32,555 bases of DNA from Helicobacteraceae bacterium (GCA_947498025.1 CANMJR010000033.1:1-32555), one strand, 5' to 3'; positions 16,073-24,364 are shown, counted from the stretch's first letter. Made by a program: numbers and translations. The notes: generated from the sequence alone by a model not told the origin.

Positions 16073-17608
16073 TTAATGTAAAAAGTGTCTCACTTCTGAG
16101 AAATAGAGACTCATGCCAAACTCGTTCGCAGCATCTATAATCTCATCATCTCTGATGCTTCCACCCGGTTCTATCACAGATTTTACACCTGCAGCTGCTG
16201 CCGCATCGATGCTGTCGCGGAATGGGAAGAATGCTTCACTTGCCAGTGCCGCACCTGTTACATCCAGACCCATCTCTTTTGCTTTTTTGAGTGCGCATTG
16301 ACTTGCGTCCACACGGCTTGTCATACCCATTCCGACGGCTACCATGGCAGAATTTTTCACATAAACTACACAATTTGATTTTGTAAGAGATGCTACTTTA
16401 TATGCGATTTCCATATCTTTTAGCTCTTGCTCAGTTGCAGATTTTTCAGTCATGAGTTTTGCATTTTTCACCTCATCATCGCCCACTTTGTCAGCATCCT
16501 GAAAAACAAATCCCCCATCAATGTGTTTAAAATCTTTCGCATCTTTTGAAAGTAGCAACTTATCACTTCCCATCTCAAAAAGTTTAATTCTTTTTTTTGC
16601 AGCAAAAACTTCTTGAGCCTCTTCCGTGATGCGTCCGGCAATAACAACTTCTAAAAATATCTCATTCATCTTCAGAGCCAGTTCTTTGTTTACAACACCG
16701 TTCACAGCCACTACTCCGCCAAAAGCAGAGACTGGATCACACTTGAGTGCCTCTTCATACGCTTCTAAAAGTGTATCTTTGATAGCGAACCCACATGGAT
16801 TTCCATGTTTTGTGATACATACAGCATTATCCTCTCCAAATGCAGAAGCGATTTTAACCGCACCGCTCAAGTCGTTCAGGTTGTTAAAACTCGCCTCGCC
16901 TTTGAGTGTTTTAAAATTATCTGAGTAGTGCTGACCAAACTCATACAAAGCACCTTTTTGGTGAGGATTTTCGCCATAACGCGTGTCCATAACTTTATTT
17001 CCGACGATGAACTGCTTTTCGCCGAAACCGCCGTTGAAACGAGAGTTCATGTAGTTTGCTATCATGCTGTCATACGCCGCGGTATGCTCATACGCTTTTA
17101 TCATAAAATTACGGCGAAATTCGACTGTATTTTTTTCGTTTTCTATTGCGTCAATCACAGAGCCGTAATCTTTAACATCCGTCACAATAATCACACTATC
17201 AAAGTTTTTTGCAGCTGAGCGAACCATGGCAGGTCCACCGATGTCGATATTTTCTATAATTTCTTCAAAATCATCCGTTTTTTCTATTGTCGCCTTGAAC
17301 GGGTAAAGATTTACACACACCAAATCAATCGCTTCAACGCCCAACTCTTTAGCTTGGTCTAAGTGCGACTGCTTATCACGGCGATGTAAAATTCCTCCAT
17401 GTACAAAAGGGTTAAGTGTTTTAACACGCCCCTCAAAACACTCCGGAAACTTTGTAACCTCATCTATCTCGATGGCATTTAAACCACTTTCCATGAGTAT
17501 CTTATAAGTTCCGCCAGTTGAGATAATCTCATATCCGTTTTTTACGAGTGATTTACAAAAATCAACCACTCCGCTCTTATCGCTAACACTAACTAATGCT
17601 CTCTTCAT
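16073..17608 (-). CDS. purH: Bifunctional AICAR formyltransferase/IMP cyclohydrolase (PurH)
   Basis: A 511-residue enzyme of the last two steps of IMP synthesis. The N-terminal IMP cyclohydrolase domain (about 1-190) begins [18 protein letters not shown] with STGGTYKIL, and includes [16 protein letters not shown] and [10 protein letters not shown]. The formyltransferase domain has [13 protein letters not shown], the catalytic Lys-His of [21 protein letters not shown] and the C-terminal [17 protein letters not shown]. The length is normal. It is read from its own promoter (TAAAAT at 17637-17642) and ends with a hairpin before the cbpA promoter. The start is supported by AAGG upstream. Confidence 0.96.
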   Translation of the reverse strand: MKRALVSVSDKSGVVDFCKSLVKNGYEIISTGGTYKILMESGLNAIEIDEVTKFPECFEGRVKTLNPFVHGGILHRRDKQSHLDQAKELGVEAIDLVCVNLYPFKATIEKTDDFEEIIENIDIGGPAMVRSAAKNFDSVIIVTDVKDYGSVIDAIENEKNTVEFRRNFMIKAYEHTAAYDSMIANYMNSRFNGGFGEKQFIVGNKVMDTRYGENPHQKGALYEFGQHYSDNFKTLKGEASFNNLNDLSGAVKIASAFGEDNAVCITKHGNPCGFAIKDTLLEAYEEALKCDPVSAFGGVVAVNGVVNKELALKMNEIFLEVVIAGRITEEAQEVFAAKKRIKLFEMGSDKLLLSKDAKDFKHIDGGFVFQDADKVGDDEVKNAKLMTEKSATEQELKDMEIAYKVASLTKSNCVVYVKNSAMVAVGMGMTSRVDASQCALKKAKEMGLDVTGAALASEAFFPFRDSIDAAAAAGVKSVIEPGGSIRDDEIIDAANEFGMSLYFSEVRHFLH

Positions 17609-17636
17609 TCATAACCTTGTGAAAATAAATTATGGG

Positions 17637-17642
17637 ATTTTA
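17637..17642 (-). promoter_or_regulatory. -10 box of purH
   Basis: GCTAAAAT on the minus strand, hexamer TAAAAT, ends 28 nt before the purH ATG. It is the same GC-TAWAAT form as at aclB, pfkA and murA. Confidence 0.45.
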
Positions 17643-17798
17643 GCTTAAAAGAGATTATGAAACTATGAAAATACAATATTAGATACTCAATTTGATTCTT
17701 ACAAAACTCTCTTTAATTTGAATATTTTGCTACCAATCGATTACAATAATGCACATTAAATTATTACAGTTCCAAATTTTAATATTTGTATTATACAA

Positions 17799-17807
17799 TG
17801 CTAGAAT
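17799..17807 (+). promoter_or_regulatory. Extended -10 promoter of pfkA
   Basis: TGCTAGAAT (TGn plus TAGAAT) lies 31 nt before the pfkA ATG in a very AT-rich region without a -35 box. The transcript would carry the strong ribosome site AAGGAGG at 17824-17830. Confidence 0.55.
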
Positions 17808-17838
17808 AAACATATATAAATGGAAGGAGGGCATATTT

Positions 17839-18792
17839 ATGAGTAAAAATATAGCCATTTTGTGTTCCGGCGGTGATGTTTCAGGGATGAATCCGGCTTT
17901 GAAACATTTTGTAGAATATTCACTTAAAAAGGGGTTAATTCCCTATTTTGTCTATGACGGATATGAGGGGTTGATTGATAATAGTATCAGACAGGCAAGC
18001 TACAAAGATGTTTCAGGGATTATCATCAGGGGCGGAACTCAGATTGGTTCGGCTAGAAGCAAAAGGTTTATGCAACCGGAGTTTAGAGAGATTGCGAAAA
18101 AAAATCTTGATACTCTCAATATTGACATGCTGATTGTTCTAGGTGGAGACGGTTCATTTAGAGGGCTTGATGTATTTTACAAAGAGCATGGAATTAAGTT
18201 TTGCGGAATTCCTTCCACTATTGATAACGATATTCATGGAACAGACTACTGTTTAGGTGTTGACACGGCTCTTAATATAATTAAAACATCCATTGATTCT
18301 ATTCGTGACACAGCCTCTGCATTTAAAAGAGCTTTTGTAATTGAAACTATGGGAAGAGATTGCGGATATTTGGCACTTATCTCGGCTATAACCTCAGGGG
18401 CGGAACTTTGTCTTATACCGGAGGTTGCGTACGATTTAAAATCTTATGAAGAGGACTTTAAAGAGCAGATTAAAAACGGCAGAAGATATTTTATCGCCAT
18501 CGCTTCAGAGGGGATTAAACAGGAGTCGCAGGAGATAGCGGACTGGTTTGAGCAGTGCATAGGAATAGAGTCGCGAGTGAGTGTTTTGGGGCATCTTCAA
18601 AGAGGCGGCAACCCGACTATTTATGACAGGCTCATGGCGTATAAGTTTGTTACACATGCAATAAACGGGATTCTTGATGGTAAAGATGAGAGTGTAATCT
18701 GCTACTCAAAAAAAGGATTTGAGTTTAAAACTATAGATGAAGTCACATCTAGCAAGTATAAACTCGACCTAGATTTAATCAACTTTTTATAA
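17839..18792 (+). CDS. pfkA: 6-phosphofructokinase
   Basis: A 317-residue phosphofructokinase that phosphorylates fructose 6-phosphate. The start is the ATG 8 nt after AAGGAGG; an in-frame upstream ATG (17749) lies before the promoter and is rejected. Motifs: CSGGDVSGMNPAL (phosphate loop), LGGDGSFRG (residues 101-109; GGDG, not GGDD, points to ATP rather than PPi), PSTIDNDIHGTD (catalytic Asp129 and Asp131 region), ETMGRDCGYLA and LGHLQRGGNPTIYDR. The position that is Gly in ATP enzymes and Lys in PPi enzymes is Ser here, so donor preference is not fully settled. In an rTCA autotroph it would serve glycogen or storage-carbon breakdown; this role is inference. Confidence 0.92.
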   Translation: MSKNIAILCSGGDVSGMNPALKHFVEYSLKKGLIPYFVYDGYEGLIDNSIRQASYKDVSGIIIRGGTQIGSARSKRFMQPEFREIAKKNLDTLNIDMLIVLGGDGSFRGLDVFYKEHGIKFCGIPSTIDNDIHGTDYCLGVDTALNIIKTSIDSIRDTASAFKRAFVIETMGRDCGYLALISAITSGAELCLIPEVAYDLKSYEEDFKEQIKNGRRYFIAIASEGIKQESQEIADWFEQCIGIESRVSVLGHLQRGGNPTIYDRLMAYKFVTHAINGILDGKDESVICYSKKGFEFKTIDEVTSSKYKLDLDLINFL

Positions 18793-18794
18793 AA

Positions 18795-18832
18795 AAGAAC
18801 CCTTCCTCTTTTTAATAAGAGGAAGGGTTCTT
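18795..18832. terminator. Perfect 16-bp terminator hairpin between pfkA and the SpoIIE-type gene
   Basis: Arms 18795-18810 (AAGAACCCTTCCTCTT) and 18817-18832 are perfectly complementary around a 6-nt loop. On the minus strand the stem is followed by TTTTTT, a full rho-independent terminator. On the plus strand it begins 3 nt after the pfkA stop and ends in TTCTT. The right arm includes part of the stop codon of the minus-strand gene, so one structure serves both convergent genes. Confidence 0.88.
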
Positions 18833-19928
18833 ACCCAACATTCTTCAGATAAATCATAGTTACATCATCTTCAAACTCATGCTCAGATATTTTTTTCATG
18901 ACATCCTTTATCATTGAAGGATTCTTTATAATAGCTTCCGGCATATACTCTTTTAAATTATCATTTTCATGCTCTAGAATGCCATCGCTGTACAGCATAA
19001 TAGAGTCCCATTTGTCAATCTTTATCGTAGTGCAAATCGGTGTTGGAGAGAAGTTCATAAATGGAGTATTGTTTGCCCTTATTTTTATAATTTCATCTCC
19101 ATTTTTTATCAAAAATGGATACATTCCACCCGAAGCATAAGTAAAAGATTTTTTCTCAGGGTCTATCATAAGCATGATGTAAGAGAGTTGTTCTATCTCA
19201 CCTAAAAATGTTTTTGCTAATGGGTAAAGTTTTTCTATCAACTCTTCGATGGATTGCATACTGTAAACAAATTGATTTAACATAGAAGATATTGCAAAAA
19301 CCGTCAAAGCCGGAGAGACGCCATGTCCCTGTCCATCAACAAGGTAGAGGAAAATAGAGCCGCCTTTCATCTTATAGATAGAGTAGAAATCTCCGCTTAA
19401 TATATCCGAAGCAATATGAAGCACACTGCACTCACTCTCATCCATATCATTAACAATTCCTGCTTCAAGTTTATCTTTTGCTAAATGTTCTTGCTGCATG
19501 TTATAAGCATTCATTTCTTCAATTTTACTGCTGAGTTCCAACACTTGTGTTATGTCATGGCGAATTGATATATACTCTACAACTTTTCCCATCGAGTCAA
19601 GAATAGGAAAAATTGAGGCACTCACAGTGTATTTAGTTCCATCTTTTCGCAGATTTGTAACCACACCACGCCATACATTTTTAGATTTTATTGTTTGCCA
19701 AAGCTCTTTAAAGATACTCGATGGCATCTCTGGGTCGCGTACAATATTATGAGACTTTCCGATGAGTTCTTCTTGAGAGTAACCTGATATCTCAATAAAT
19801 TTATTATTCACATAAGTGATTATCCCCTTCAAATCTGTCTTTGAAACAATATTTGTTGCATCGACTATCTTAAAATACTACTTTAGCATGGATAGTTCAC
19901 TCTGAGAATTTTCGTTTATACTGCTCAT
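18831..19928 (-). pseudogene. PAS - SpoIIE (PP2C-type) phosphatase gene interrupted by an amber codon near its start
   Basis: A signalling protein with an N-terminal PAS domain and a C-terminal SpoIIE/RsbU-type phosphatase. From the ATG at 19928 the frame reads 16 codons, meets TAG at 19878-19880, and continues as YFKIVDATNIVSKTDLKG, the normal start of a PAS domain, then runs open to 18831. A single CAG-to-TAG change would explain it. After the stop the first usual start is a TTG at 19832 (333 codons), which would remove the first PAS strand and has no ribosome site. Phosphatase residues are intact: SGDFY, DGQGHG (166-171 counted from the TTG), YSDGILE and EFEDDVTMIY. So the lesion is recent, suppressed, tolerated by reinitiation, or a sequencing error. 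Confidence 0.75.
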
Positions 19929-20048
19929 TTTTTTACACCCCAATCTGCTTTTTTTGTTATCTTAATTAAAAGTAATGGATTATACAACAAACTTTAGATT
20001 CAGCTATTTTTTTATTATGAATTTATCCTAAACCTAAAAAAATATTAC

Positions 20049-20066
20049 ATAAAGAATAATCTTTAT
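20049..20066. promoter_or_regulatory. Inverted repeat upstream of perR-like gene, candidate autoregulatory operator
   Basis: A perfect 7-bp inverted repeat, ATAAAGA-ataa-TCTTTAT, is centred about 40 nt before the start codon, in the -35 region of the presumed promoter. Size and AT-richness fit a Fur/PerR box, but it is not a close match to the classical Fur consensus. Confidence 0.45.
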
Positions 20067-20085
20067 CTATTAAGTTTTCCTATTG

Positions 20086-20091
20086 TACAAT
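20086..20091 (+). promoter_or_regulatory. -10 box giving a probably leaderless perR-like mRNA
   Basis: TACAAT ends 6 nt before the ATG at 20098, so transcription should start at or within a base of the A of ATG. No Shine-Dalgarno is present. Confidence 0.45.
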
Positions 20092-20097
20092 TTGCAT

Positions 20098-20499
20098 ATG
20101 ATTAATTATACAGACACGCTAAGAGAACATAAATTAAAGGCTACGCCACAAAGAATAGCGATTGTTGATGCTTTGTTGCTAAATGGGCATATGAGTACAG
20201 AATCTTTGTATTCAATAATGTTGGCAAAATTCAGCTCTATCTCGTTGGCTACAATTTATAAAAATATAAATCTTATGCTTGAAAACTCTCTTATTTATGA
20301 GGTAAAACTTCCACATGCTAAATCTGTTTACGAACTAACAAAGAGTTCTCACTCCCATCTACTGTGCAAAAAATGTGGAAACATTGAGGATGTGGCTATT
20401 GATTTAGAGGCTCTTGTAGATAAAATTTCTAAAATAACCGAGTTTCAAATAGATAAAACCGACTTCGTTCTCTCAGGCAATTGCAAAAACTGTCACTGA
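20098..20499 (+). CDS. perR: Fur-family regulator, PerR-like
   Basis: A 133-residue metalloregulator. The winged-helix N-terminal half (LREHKLKATPQRIAIVDALL..ISLATIYKNINLMLE) and the C-terminal metal half with HSHLLCKKCG and a terminal CKNCH are typical. The two CxxC pairs would form the structural zinc site of PerR/Fur. The sequence around LKATPQR and SLATIYKN resembles Campylobacter PerR, the peroxide-stress repressor, more than Fur; the assignment within the family is inference. The ATG is used; an upstream in-frame TTG at 20083 would lie in the promoter. It is followed by an intergenic repeat before prs. Confidence 0.82.
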   Translation: MINYTDTLREHKLKATPQRIAIVDALLLNGHMSTESLYSIMLAKFSSISLATIYKNINLMLENSLIYEVKLPHAKSVYELTKSSHSHLLCKKCGNIEDVAIDLEALVDKISKITEFQIDKTDFVLSGNCKNCH

Positions 20500-20585
20500 T
20501 TTTAATAAGCCCTCAGAACAATTTTTGTATAATTATCCGATTTTATGAACTTTTGTAAAAAAGAACATTTATACCTTGTAAATCT

Positions 20586-20671
20586 CAAAAAACTTGTTTT
20601 TTGTAGCTTTAGGGGGTTGTAGGGACATCTGTCCCTGCCACTCAAGCGGACGCGTTCGTTTGAGTGCGTAA
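20586..20671. repeat. Intergenic two-hairpin repeat, copy 2
   Basis: Second copy of the repeat at 14545-14632. It shares GTAGCTTTAGGGGGTTGTA, followed by a GGGACA-tc-TGTCCC hairpin (20622-20635), CTGCC, and a stem with arms CACTCAAGCG (20639-20648) and CGTTTGAGTG (20657-20666) around GACGCGTT, then CGTAA. Two A-T pairs of copy 1 are C-G pairs here and one is a G-U wobble. It lies between the perR-like gene and prs on the same strand, so it may end the first transcript or sit in the prs leader. Confidence 0.8.
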
Positions 20672-20708
20672 CATCAGTTATTTATTAATTTTTCCAAGAA
20701 GGAATCCC

Positions 20709-21635
20709 ATGCGTGGATATAAGATTTTTGCAGGTTCTGCAAGTATTGATTTTGCAAAAGAGGTTTGCCAAATTTTAGATGTTCCCCTAGCTAAGGCGGA
20801 TATAAAAAGATTTAGCGACGGTGAAATTTCGGTTCAAATTGCTGAGAGTGTTCGCGGACGCGATGTTTTTATCATTCAATCAACAGGAGTTCCATCCAAC
20901 GATAACTTAATGGAACTGCTCATTATGACAGACGCGCTTCGCCGCTCCTCTGCAAGCAGCATAACAGCTGTTGTCCCTTACTTCGGTTATGCAAGACAAG
21001 ACCGTAAAGCTGCACCTCGTGTGCCTATTACTGCAAGACTTGTAGCAGACATGTATGAAACAGCAGGGATAAACAGAGTCGTAACCATCGATTTACATGC
21101 AGGTCAAATTCAAGGTTTTTTCAATATTCCTGTTGACAATCTTTATGGTTCCGTGACATTTGAAAATTACATCAAAAGCAAAAACCTCAAGAATCCAATC
21201 ATCGCTTCTCCGGACATCGGCGGCGTTGCAAGAGCGCGCTACTTTGCTTCAAGAATGGGCTTAGAGATGGTAATCGTTGATAAGCGCCGCGAAAAAGCAA
21301 ATGAGAGTGAAGTTATGAACATCATCGGCGATGTCAACGGCAAAGATGTTATTATGATAGATGACATGGTGGACACGGCAGGAACTATGGTAAAAGCAGC
21401 AACTGCACTCAAAAACAAAGGTGCAACTTCGGTTATGGCATGTGCGACGCATGCGGTTTTAAGTGGAAAAGCTTATGAAAATATAGAAAACGGTGAGCTT
21501 GATGAACTGATTATCACAAACACTCTTCTCTCTAAACCCCATGATAAAATCATAGTTTTAACCGTTGCTCCTCTCTTTGCCGAAGTTATCCGCAGAGTTT
21601 ATCACAACGAAAGCGTAAATTCACTTTTCGCTTAG
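20709..21635 (+). CDS. prs: Ribose-phosphate pyrophosphokinase (PRPP synthetase)
   Basis: A 308-residue cytosolic enzyme making PRPP from ribose 5-phosphate and ATP; PRPP feeds purine, pyrimidine, histidine and tryptophan synthesis. The start is the ATG after GAAGGAA; an in-frame start 45 nt upstream is rejected because it lacks a ribosome site and adds a non-family extension. Motifs: RFSDGEISVQIAESVRGRDV, the flexible loop PYFGYARQDRKA, RVPITARLVADM and the PRPP/ribose-5-phosphate loop IDDMVDTAGTM. The length is typical. A group of hairpins separates it from lepA. Confidence 0.96.
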   Translation: MRGYKIFAGSASIDFAKEVCQILDVPLAKADIKRFSDGEISVQIAESVRGRDVFIIQSTGVPSNDNLMELLIMTDALRRSSASSITAVVPYFGYARQDRKAAPRVPITARLVADMYETAGINRVVTIDLHAGQIQGFFNIPVDNLYGSVTFENYIKSKNLKNPIIASPDIGGVARARYFASRMGLEMVIVDKRREKANESEVMNIIGDVNGKDVIMIDDMVDTAGTMVKAATALKNKGATSVMACATHAVLSGKAYENIENGELDELIITNTLLSKPHDKIIVLTVAPLFAEVIRRVYHNESVNSLFA

Positions 21636-21642
21636 TCCGTAA

Positions 21643-21710
21643 AAGGAACACGTCCCTTTTACTTCGCTGACGCCGCTGAGGCGACTGAAGCTTGCCTCTT
21701 TCGAGGCAGA
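21643..21710 (+). repeat. Cluster of hairpins between prs and lepA
   Basis: Three structures in 68 bp: GTAAAAGG-AACACGTC-CCTTTTAC (21644-21667); CTTC/GAAG enclosing CGCC/GGCG; and TGCCTC-tttc-GAGGCA. The first has the same arm length and a similar 8-nt loop as the second hairpin of the murA and prs repeats, so it may be a diverged relative. No T-run follows, so read-through into lepA is possible. Confidence 0.5.
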
Positions 21711-21734
21711 TATGAATTTTTGAGGAAACATTTT

Positions 21735-23525
21735 TTGAAAAACATTAGAAACTTCTCTATTATCGCGCATATCGACCATGGTAAAAGTACTTTAGCCGAC
21801 CGTATTATTCAAGAGTGCGGTGCCGTAAGCGATAGAGAACTTACAAAACAGATGATGGACACTATGGACATCGAGCAAGAACGCGGAATTACCATTAAGG
21901 CTCAAAGCGTTAGATTGGACTATGTCAAAGATGGAGAACACTATATTTTAAATCTCATTGACACTCCGGGGCATGTAGATTTCTCTTATGAAGTGAGTAA
22001 ATCATTAGCTTCGAGCGATGGTGCACTTTTGATTGTAGATGCTGCTCAGGGCGTCGAAGCGCAGACTATTGCAAATGTCTATTTGGCAATGGAAAATAAT
22101 CTTGAGCTTATACCTGTTATAAATAAAATCGATTTACCGGCTGCAGACCCTGTAAAAGTTGCAGAAGAGATTGAAACAAGTATCGGCATAGATGCTACGG
22201 ATGCTTGTTTAGTGTCCGCAAAAACCGGTGTTGGCATACGCGCGCTTATTGACGCAATTGTTGATAGAATTCCTGCTCCCCTCGGAAACCCTGATGCAAC
22301 CACAAAGGCAATTATCTATGACTCTTGGTTTGACCAGTATCTTGGTGCCCTTGCACTTGTTCGTGTTTTTGACGGTAATATTAAAAAGGGTCAAAACATC
22401 CAGCTTATGAGCAACCTAGAAGAGCACCATATTCTTGATTTAATGTATCCGCATCCGCTCAAGCGTATCAAAACAGACTCAATTGAATGTGGTGAAATTG
22501 GTATAGTTGTTCTGGGACTTAAAGAGGTTAGTGTCATAAATGTTGGCGACACAATTACAGATGCTAAGAATCCTGCGTCCGAGCCTGTTGGAAGATATGA
22601 ACCGGCTAAACCTTTTGTATTTGCCGGTATATATCCAATAGATACGGATGATTTTGAAAATTTACGCGATGCACTCAACAAACTAAGACTCAACGATAGT
22701 TCTCTCTCTTATGAGCCTGAAACATCTCTGGCTCTTGGTTTTGGTTTTCGTGTTGGATTTTTAGGTATGCTTCATATGGAAGTCGTGAAAGAGAGACTTG
22801 AGCGTGAATTTGACCTTGATTTAATCGCTTCTGCACCATCTGTTATCTATCAAGTTTATCTCAATAATGGTGAAAAAGTTAATGTTCATAACCCTTCGGA
22901 GCTTCCGGAAGTCAACAAAATTGACAGAATTGAAGAGCCTTATGTAAGAGCTACCGTTATTACCCCAAGTGAATATCTTGGAAATATTATAACTCTTCTG
23001 ATAAACAAACGCGGCACCCAAAGCAAGATGACTTATCTTAACGAAAATAGAGTGATGCTTGAGTATGAGGTTCCCATGAATGAGATAGTGGTTGACTTTT
23101 ACGATACCTTAAAGTCAATCTCTAAAGGTTACGCTTCGTTTGATTACGAACCTATAGATTTTAGAGTAGGCGATCTTGTAAAACTTGACATCAAAGTAGC
23201 CGGAGAAGCCGTTGATGCACTTAGTATTGTTGTGCCTCGTAATCAAGCCCTCTCCCGTGGTCGCATTTTAGTTAAAAACATGAAAGAGATAATTCCTCGT
23301 CAACTTTTTGAAGTTGCCGTGCAAGCCTCTTTAGGTTCACAAGTTATTGCCCGTGAGACTGTGAAGTCGATGGGCAAAAACGTTACCGCAAAATGTTACG
23401 GTGGAGACATCACCCGTAAACGCAAGCTTTTGGAAAAACAAAAAGCCGGTAAAAAGAGAATGAAGTCCATAGGAAAAGTGCAACTTCCAAGCGAAGCGTT
23501 TTTGTCCGTTTTAAAGATGGATTAG
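21735..23525 (+). CDS. lepA: Elongation factor 4 (LepA), back-translocating GTPase
   Basis: A 596-residue translational GTPase that acts on stalled or mistranslocated ribosomes. The TTG at 21735 is chosen as start because GAGGA lies 8 nt before it and it gives the family N-terminus ([19 protein letters not shown]); a TTG at 21720 lies before that site. GTPase motifs: AHIDHGKST (G1), RGIT (G2), DTPGHVDF (G3), NKID (G4) and SAKTG (G5). The C-terminal domain with [17 protein letters not shown] is specific to LepA. The gene ends [16 protein letters not shown], and this tail is repeated in a separate mini-ORF 128 bp downstream. Confidence 0.95.
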   Translation: MKNIRNFSIIAHIDHGKSTLADRIIQECGAVSDRELTKQMMDTMDIEQERGITIKAQSVRLDYVKDGEHYILNLIDTPGHVDFSYEVSKSLASSDGALLIVDAAQGVEAQTIANVYLAMENNLELIPVINKIDLPAADPVKVAEEIETSIGIDATDACLVSAKTGVGIRALIDAIVDRIPAPLGNPDATTKAIIYDSWFDQYLGALALVRVFDGNIKKGQNIQLMSNLEEHHILDLMYPHPLKRIKTDSIECGEIGIVVLGLKEVSVINVGDTITDAKNPASEPVGRYEPAKPFVFAGIYPIDTDDFENLRDALNKLRLNDSSLSYEPETSLALGFGFRVGFLGMLHMEVVKERLEREFDLDLIASAPSVIYQVYLNNGEKVNVHNPSELPEVNKIDRIEEPYVRATVITPSEYLGNIITLLINKRGTQSKMTYLNENRVMLEYEVPMNEIVVDFYDTLKSISKGYASFDYEPIDFRVGDLVKLDIKVAGEAVDALSIVVPRNQALSRGRILVKNMKEIIPRQLFEVAVQASLGSQVIARETVKSMGKNVTAKCYGGDITRKRKLLEKQKAGKKRMKSIGKVQLPSEAFLSVLKMD

Positions 23526-23653
23526 AAATGTTTTTCTGCAAATCTTTAGTGAGAGGAATTTTCTTTGGGACTTGTTCCAAAGAGAAGGAGACTTACATGA
23601 CAAAAGTACAGCTTCCAAGCGAAGCTTTTATGTCAGTTCTAAAAATGGACTAA
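23475..23653 (+). repeat. Direct repeat of the lepA 3' end (51-bp units, offset 128 bp)
   Basis: Units 23475-23525 and 23603-23653 match at 42 of 51 bases. The DNA between them shows no clear gene. A regenerated gene 3' end beside the original is what integrative elements leave when they insert into the end of a gene, although no integrase is present here. Confidence 0.7.
23597..23653 (+). CDS. 18-codon mini-ORF duplicating the LepA C-terminus, leader to comF
   Basis: Encodes [18 protein letters not shown]. Residues 3-18 equal the last 16 residues of LepA except one Leu-to-Met. At DNA level the two 51-bp segments (23475-23525 and 23603-23653, including the stops) differ at 9 positions, and 8 of these are silent, counting TAG/TAA. 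An ideal ribosome site, GAAGGAG (23584-23590), lies 6 nt before the ATG. The stop is 1 nt before the comF ATG, which has no good site of its own, so comF may be translated by coupling to this mini-ORF. A longer in-frame version could start at 23528. It may be a recombination or att-site scar, a remnant of a divergent lepA, or a functional leader peptide. Confidence 0.6.
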   Translation: MTKVQLPSEAFMSVLKMD

Positions 23654-23654
23654 A

Positions 23655-24230
23655 ATGCGCTGCATGATGTGCGAGAGCTTTTCGCTTGAGCATATCTGCC
23701 CTACATGTCAAGAGACTTTTTTAACCCCCTCCATTCATAAAAGAAAAATCCTAAACAATATAGAAGTTATCTCCTTTTACAGATACAACGAAATAAAAGA
23801 GTTACTCTTTACAAAGCACACAGACATAGGCTTTTACATCTATACAATTTTGGCAAAAAATAGCTTTAAGAAGTTTGCATCCGAATTTGAATTTCCTACT
23901 ATTATTGCATCTATCTCAATTGATGATAATGCACGAAGCGGCTATTCACACACGGCAATTTTAAACAAAGAACTCAAAGCCAAATTTATAAAGCCCTATT
24001 TCAACAGATTAAGAGACAAAAATAGACTCACTTACGCAGGAAAAAGCAGAGAATTTAGAATCTTAAATCCAAGAAATTTTGAATTTAAAGATTTTGAAGA
24101 AAAAGATGTACTCTTGGTGGATGACATTATTACTACAGGATTAACATTTTCCCATGCCATAAACACCATGTTGCATAACGGAAAAAATGTACTCACATGT
24201 TTAGCACTGGCAGATGTTGGCTTGGAGTAA
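23655..24230 (+). CDS. comF: ComF-family phosphoribosyltransferase-like protein
   Basis: A 191-residue protein with an N-terminal zinc-ribbon (Cys3, Cys6, Cys15, Cys18; CMMC and CPTC) and a C-terminal PRTase fold with the PRPP-type loop VLLVDDIITTGLTF. ComF proteins are needed for natural transformation, where they help bring single-stranded DNA into the cytoplasm. Middle residues HTAILNKELKAKF and LTYAGKSREFRI correspond to the usual 'N.LlaraLa..l...QtglsrreR' region in diverged form. It starts 1 nt after the stop of the LepA-tail mini-ORF. The length is slightly below the family norm (about 200-240). Confidence 0.85.
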   Translation: MRCMMCESFSLEHICPTCQETFLTPSIHKRKILNNIEVISFYRYNEIKELLFTKHTDIGFYIYTILAKNSFKKFASEFEFPTIIASISIDDNARSGYSHTAILNKELKAKFIKPYFNRLRDKNRLTYAGKSREFRILNPRNFEFKDFEEKDVLLVDDIITTGLTFSHAINTMLHNGKNVLTCLALADVGLE

Positions 24231-24364
24231 AATACAGATATGTTTTAACTAAAAATAAATTATTATGTTAAAATATGGCATCTGCTTGGAGGGTGTTTTT
24301 TTACAAGGAAATATACTTGATAGAGATAGACTAAACTTATCTAACTTGCAATACTAAAGTTACA
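24231..24364. other. Gap between comF and the grpE promoter, no recognised gene
   Basis: AT-rich, with a 30-codon open frame from ATG 24265 to TAA 24357 that lacks a ribosome site and resembles nothing recognised. There is no hrcA gene or remnant, although hrcA precedes grpE in many Campylobacterota. No CIRCE element (TTAGCACTC-N9-GAGTGCTAA) was seen. Confidence 0.5.

Noticed and set aside
17749-17838. Upstream in-frame start of pfkA giving a 30-residue N-terminal extension
   Set aside because: The extension precedes the -10 box and lacks a ribosome site, whereas the ATG at 17839 has AAGGAGG and the family N-terminus.
21712-21723. A three-codon ORF (ATG AAT TTT TGA) overlapping the lepA ribosome site, as a leader peptide
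   Set aside because: Too short, without its own ribosome site, and expected by chance.
23528-23581. The segment between the two LepA tails as a duplicate of the comF 5' end (shared Cys and Thr-Cys positions)
   Set aside because: Base identity is only about 40% in the best hand alignment, too low in AT-rich DNA to support homology.
24265-24357. A 30-codon frame (MLKYGICLEG...) between comF and grpE
   Set aside because: No ribosome site, no recognised similarity, and it lies just upstream of the grpE promoter; likely chance.
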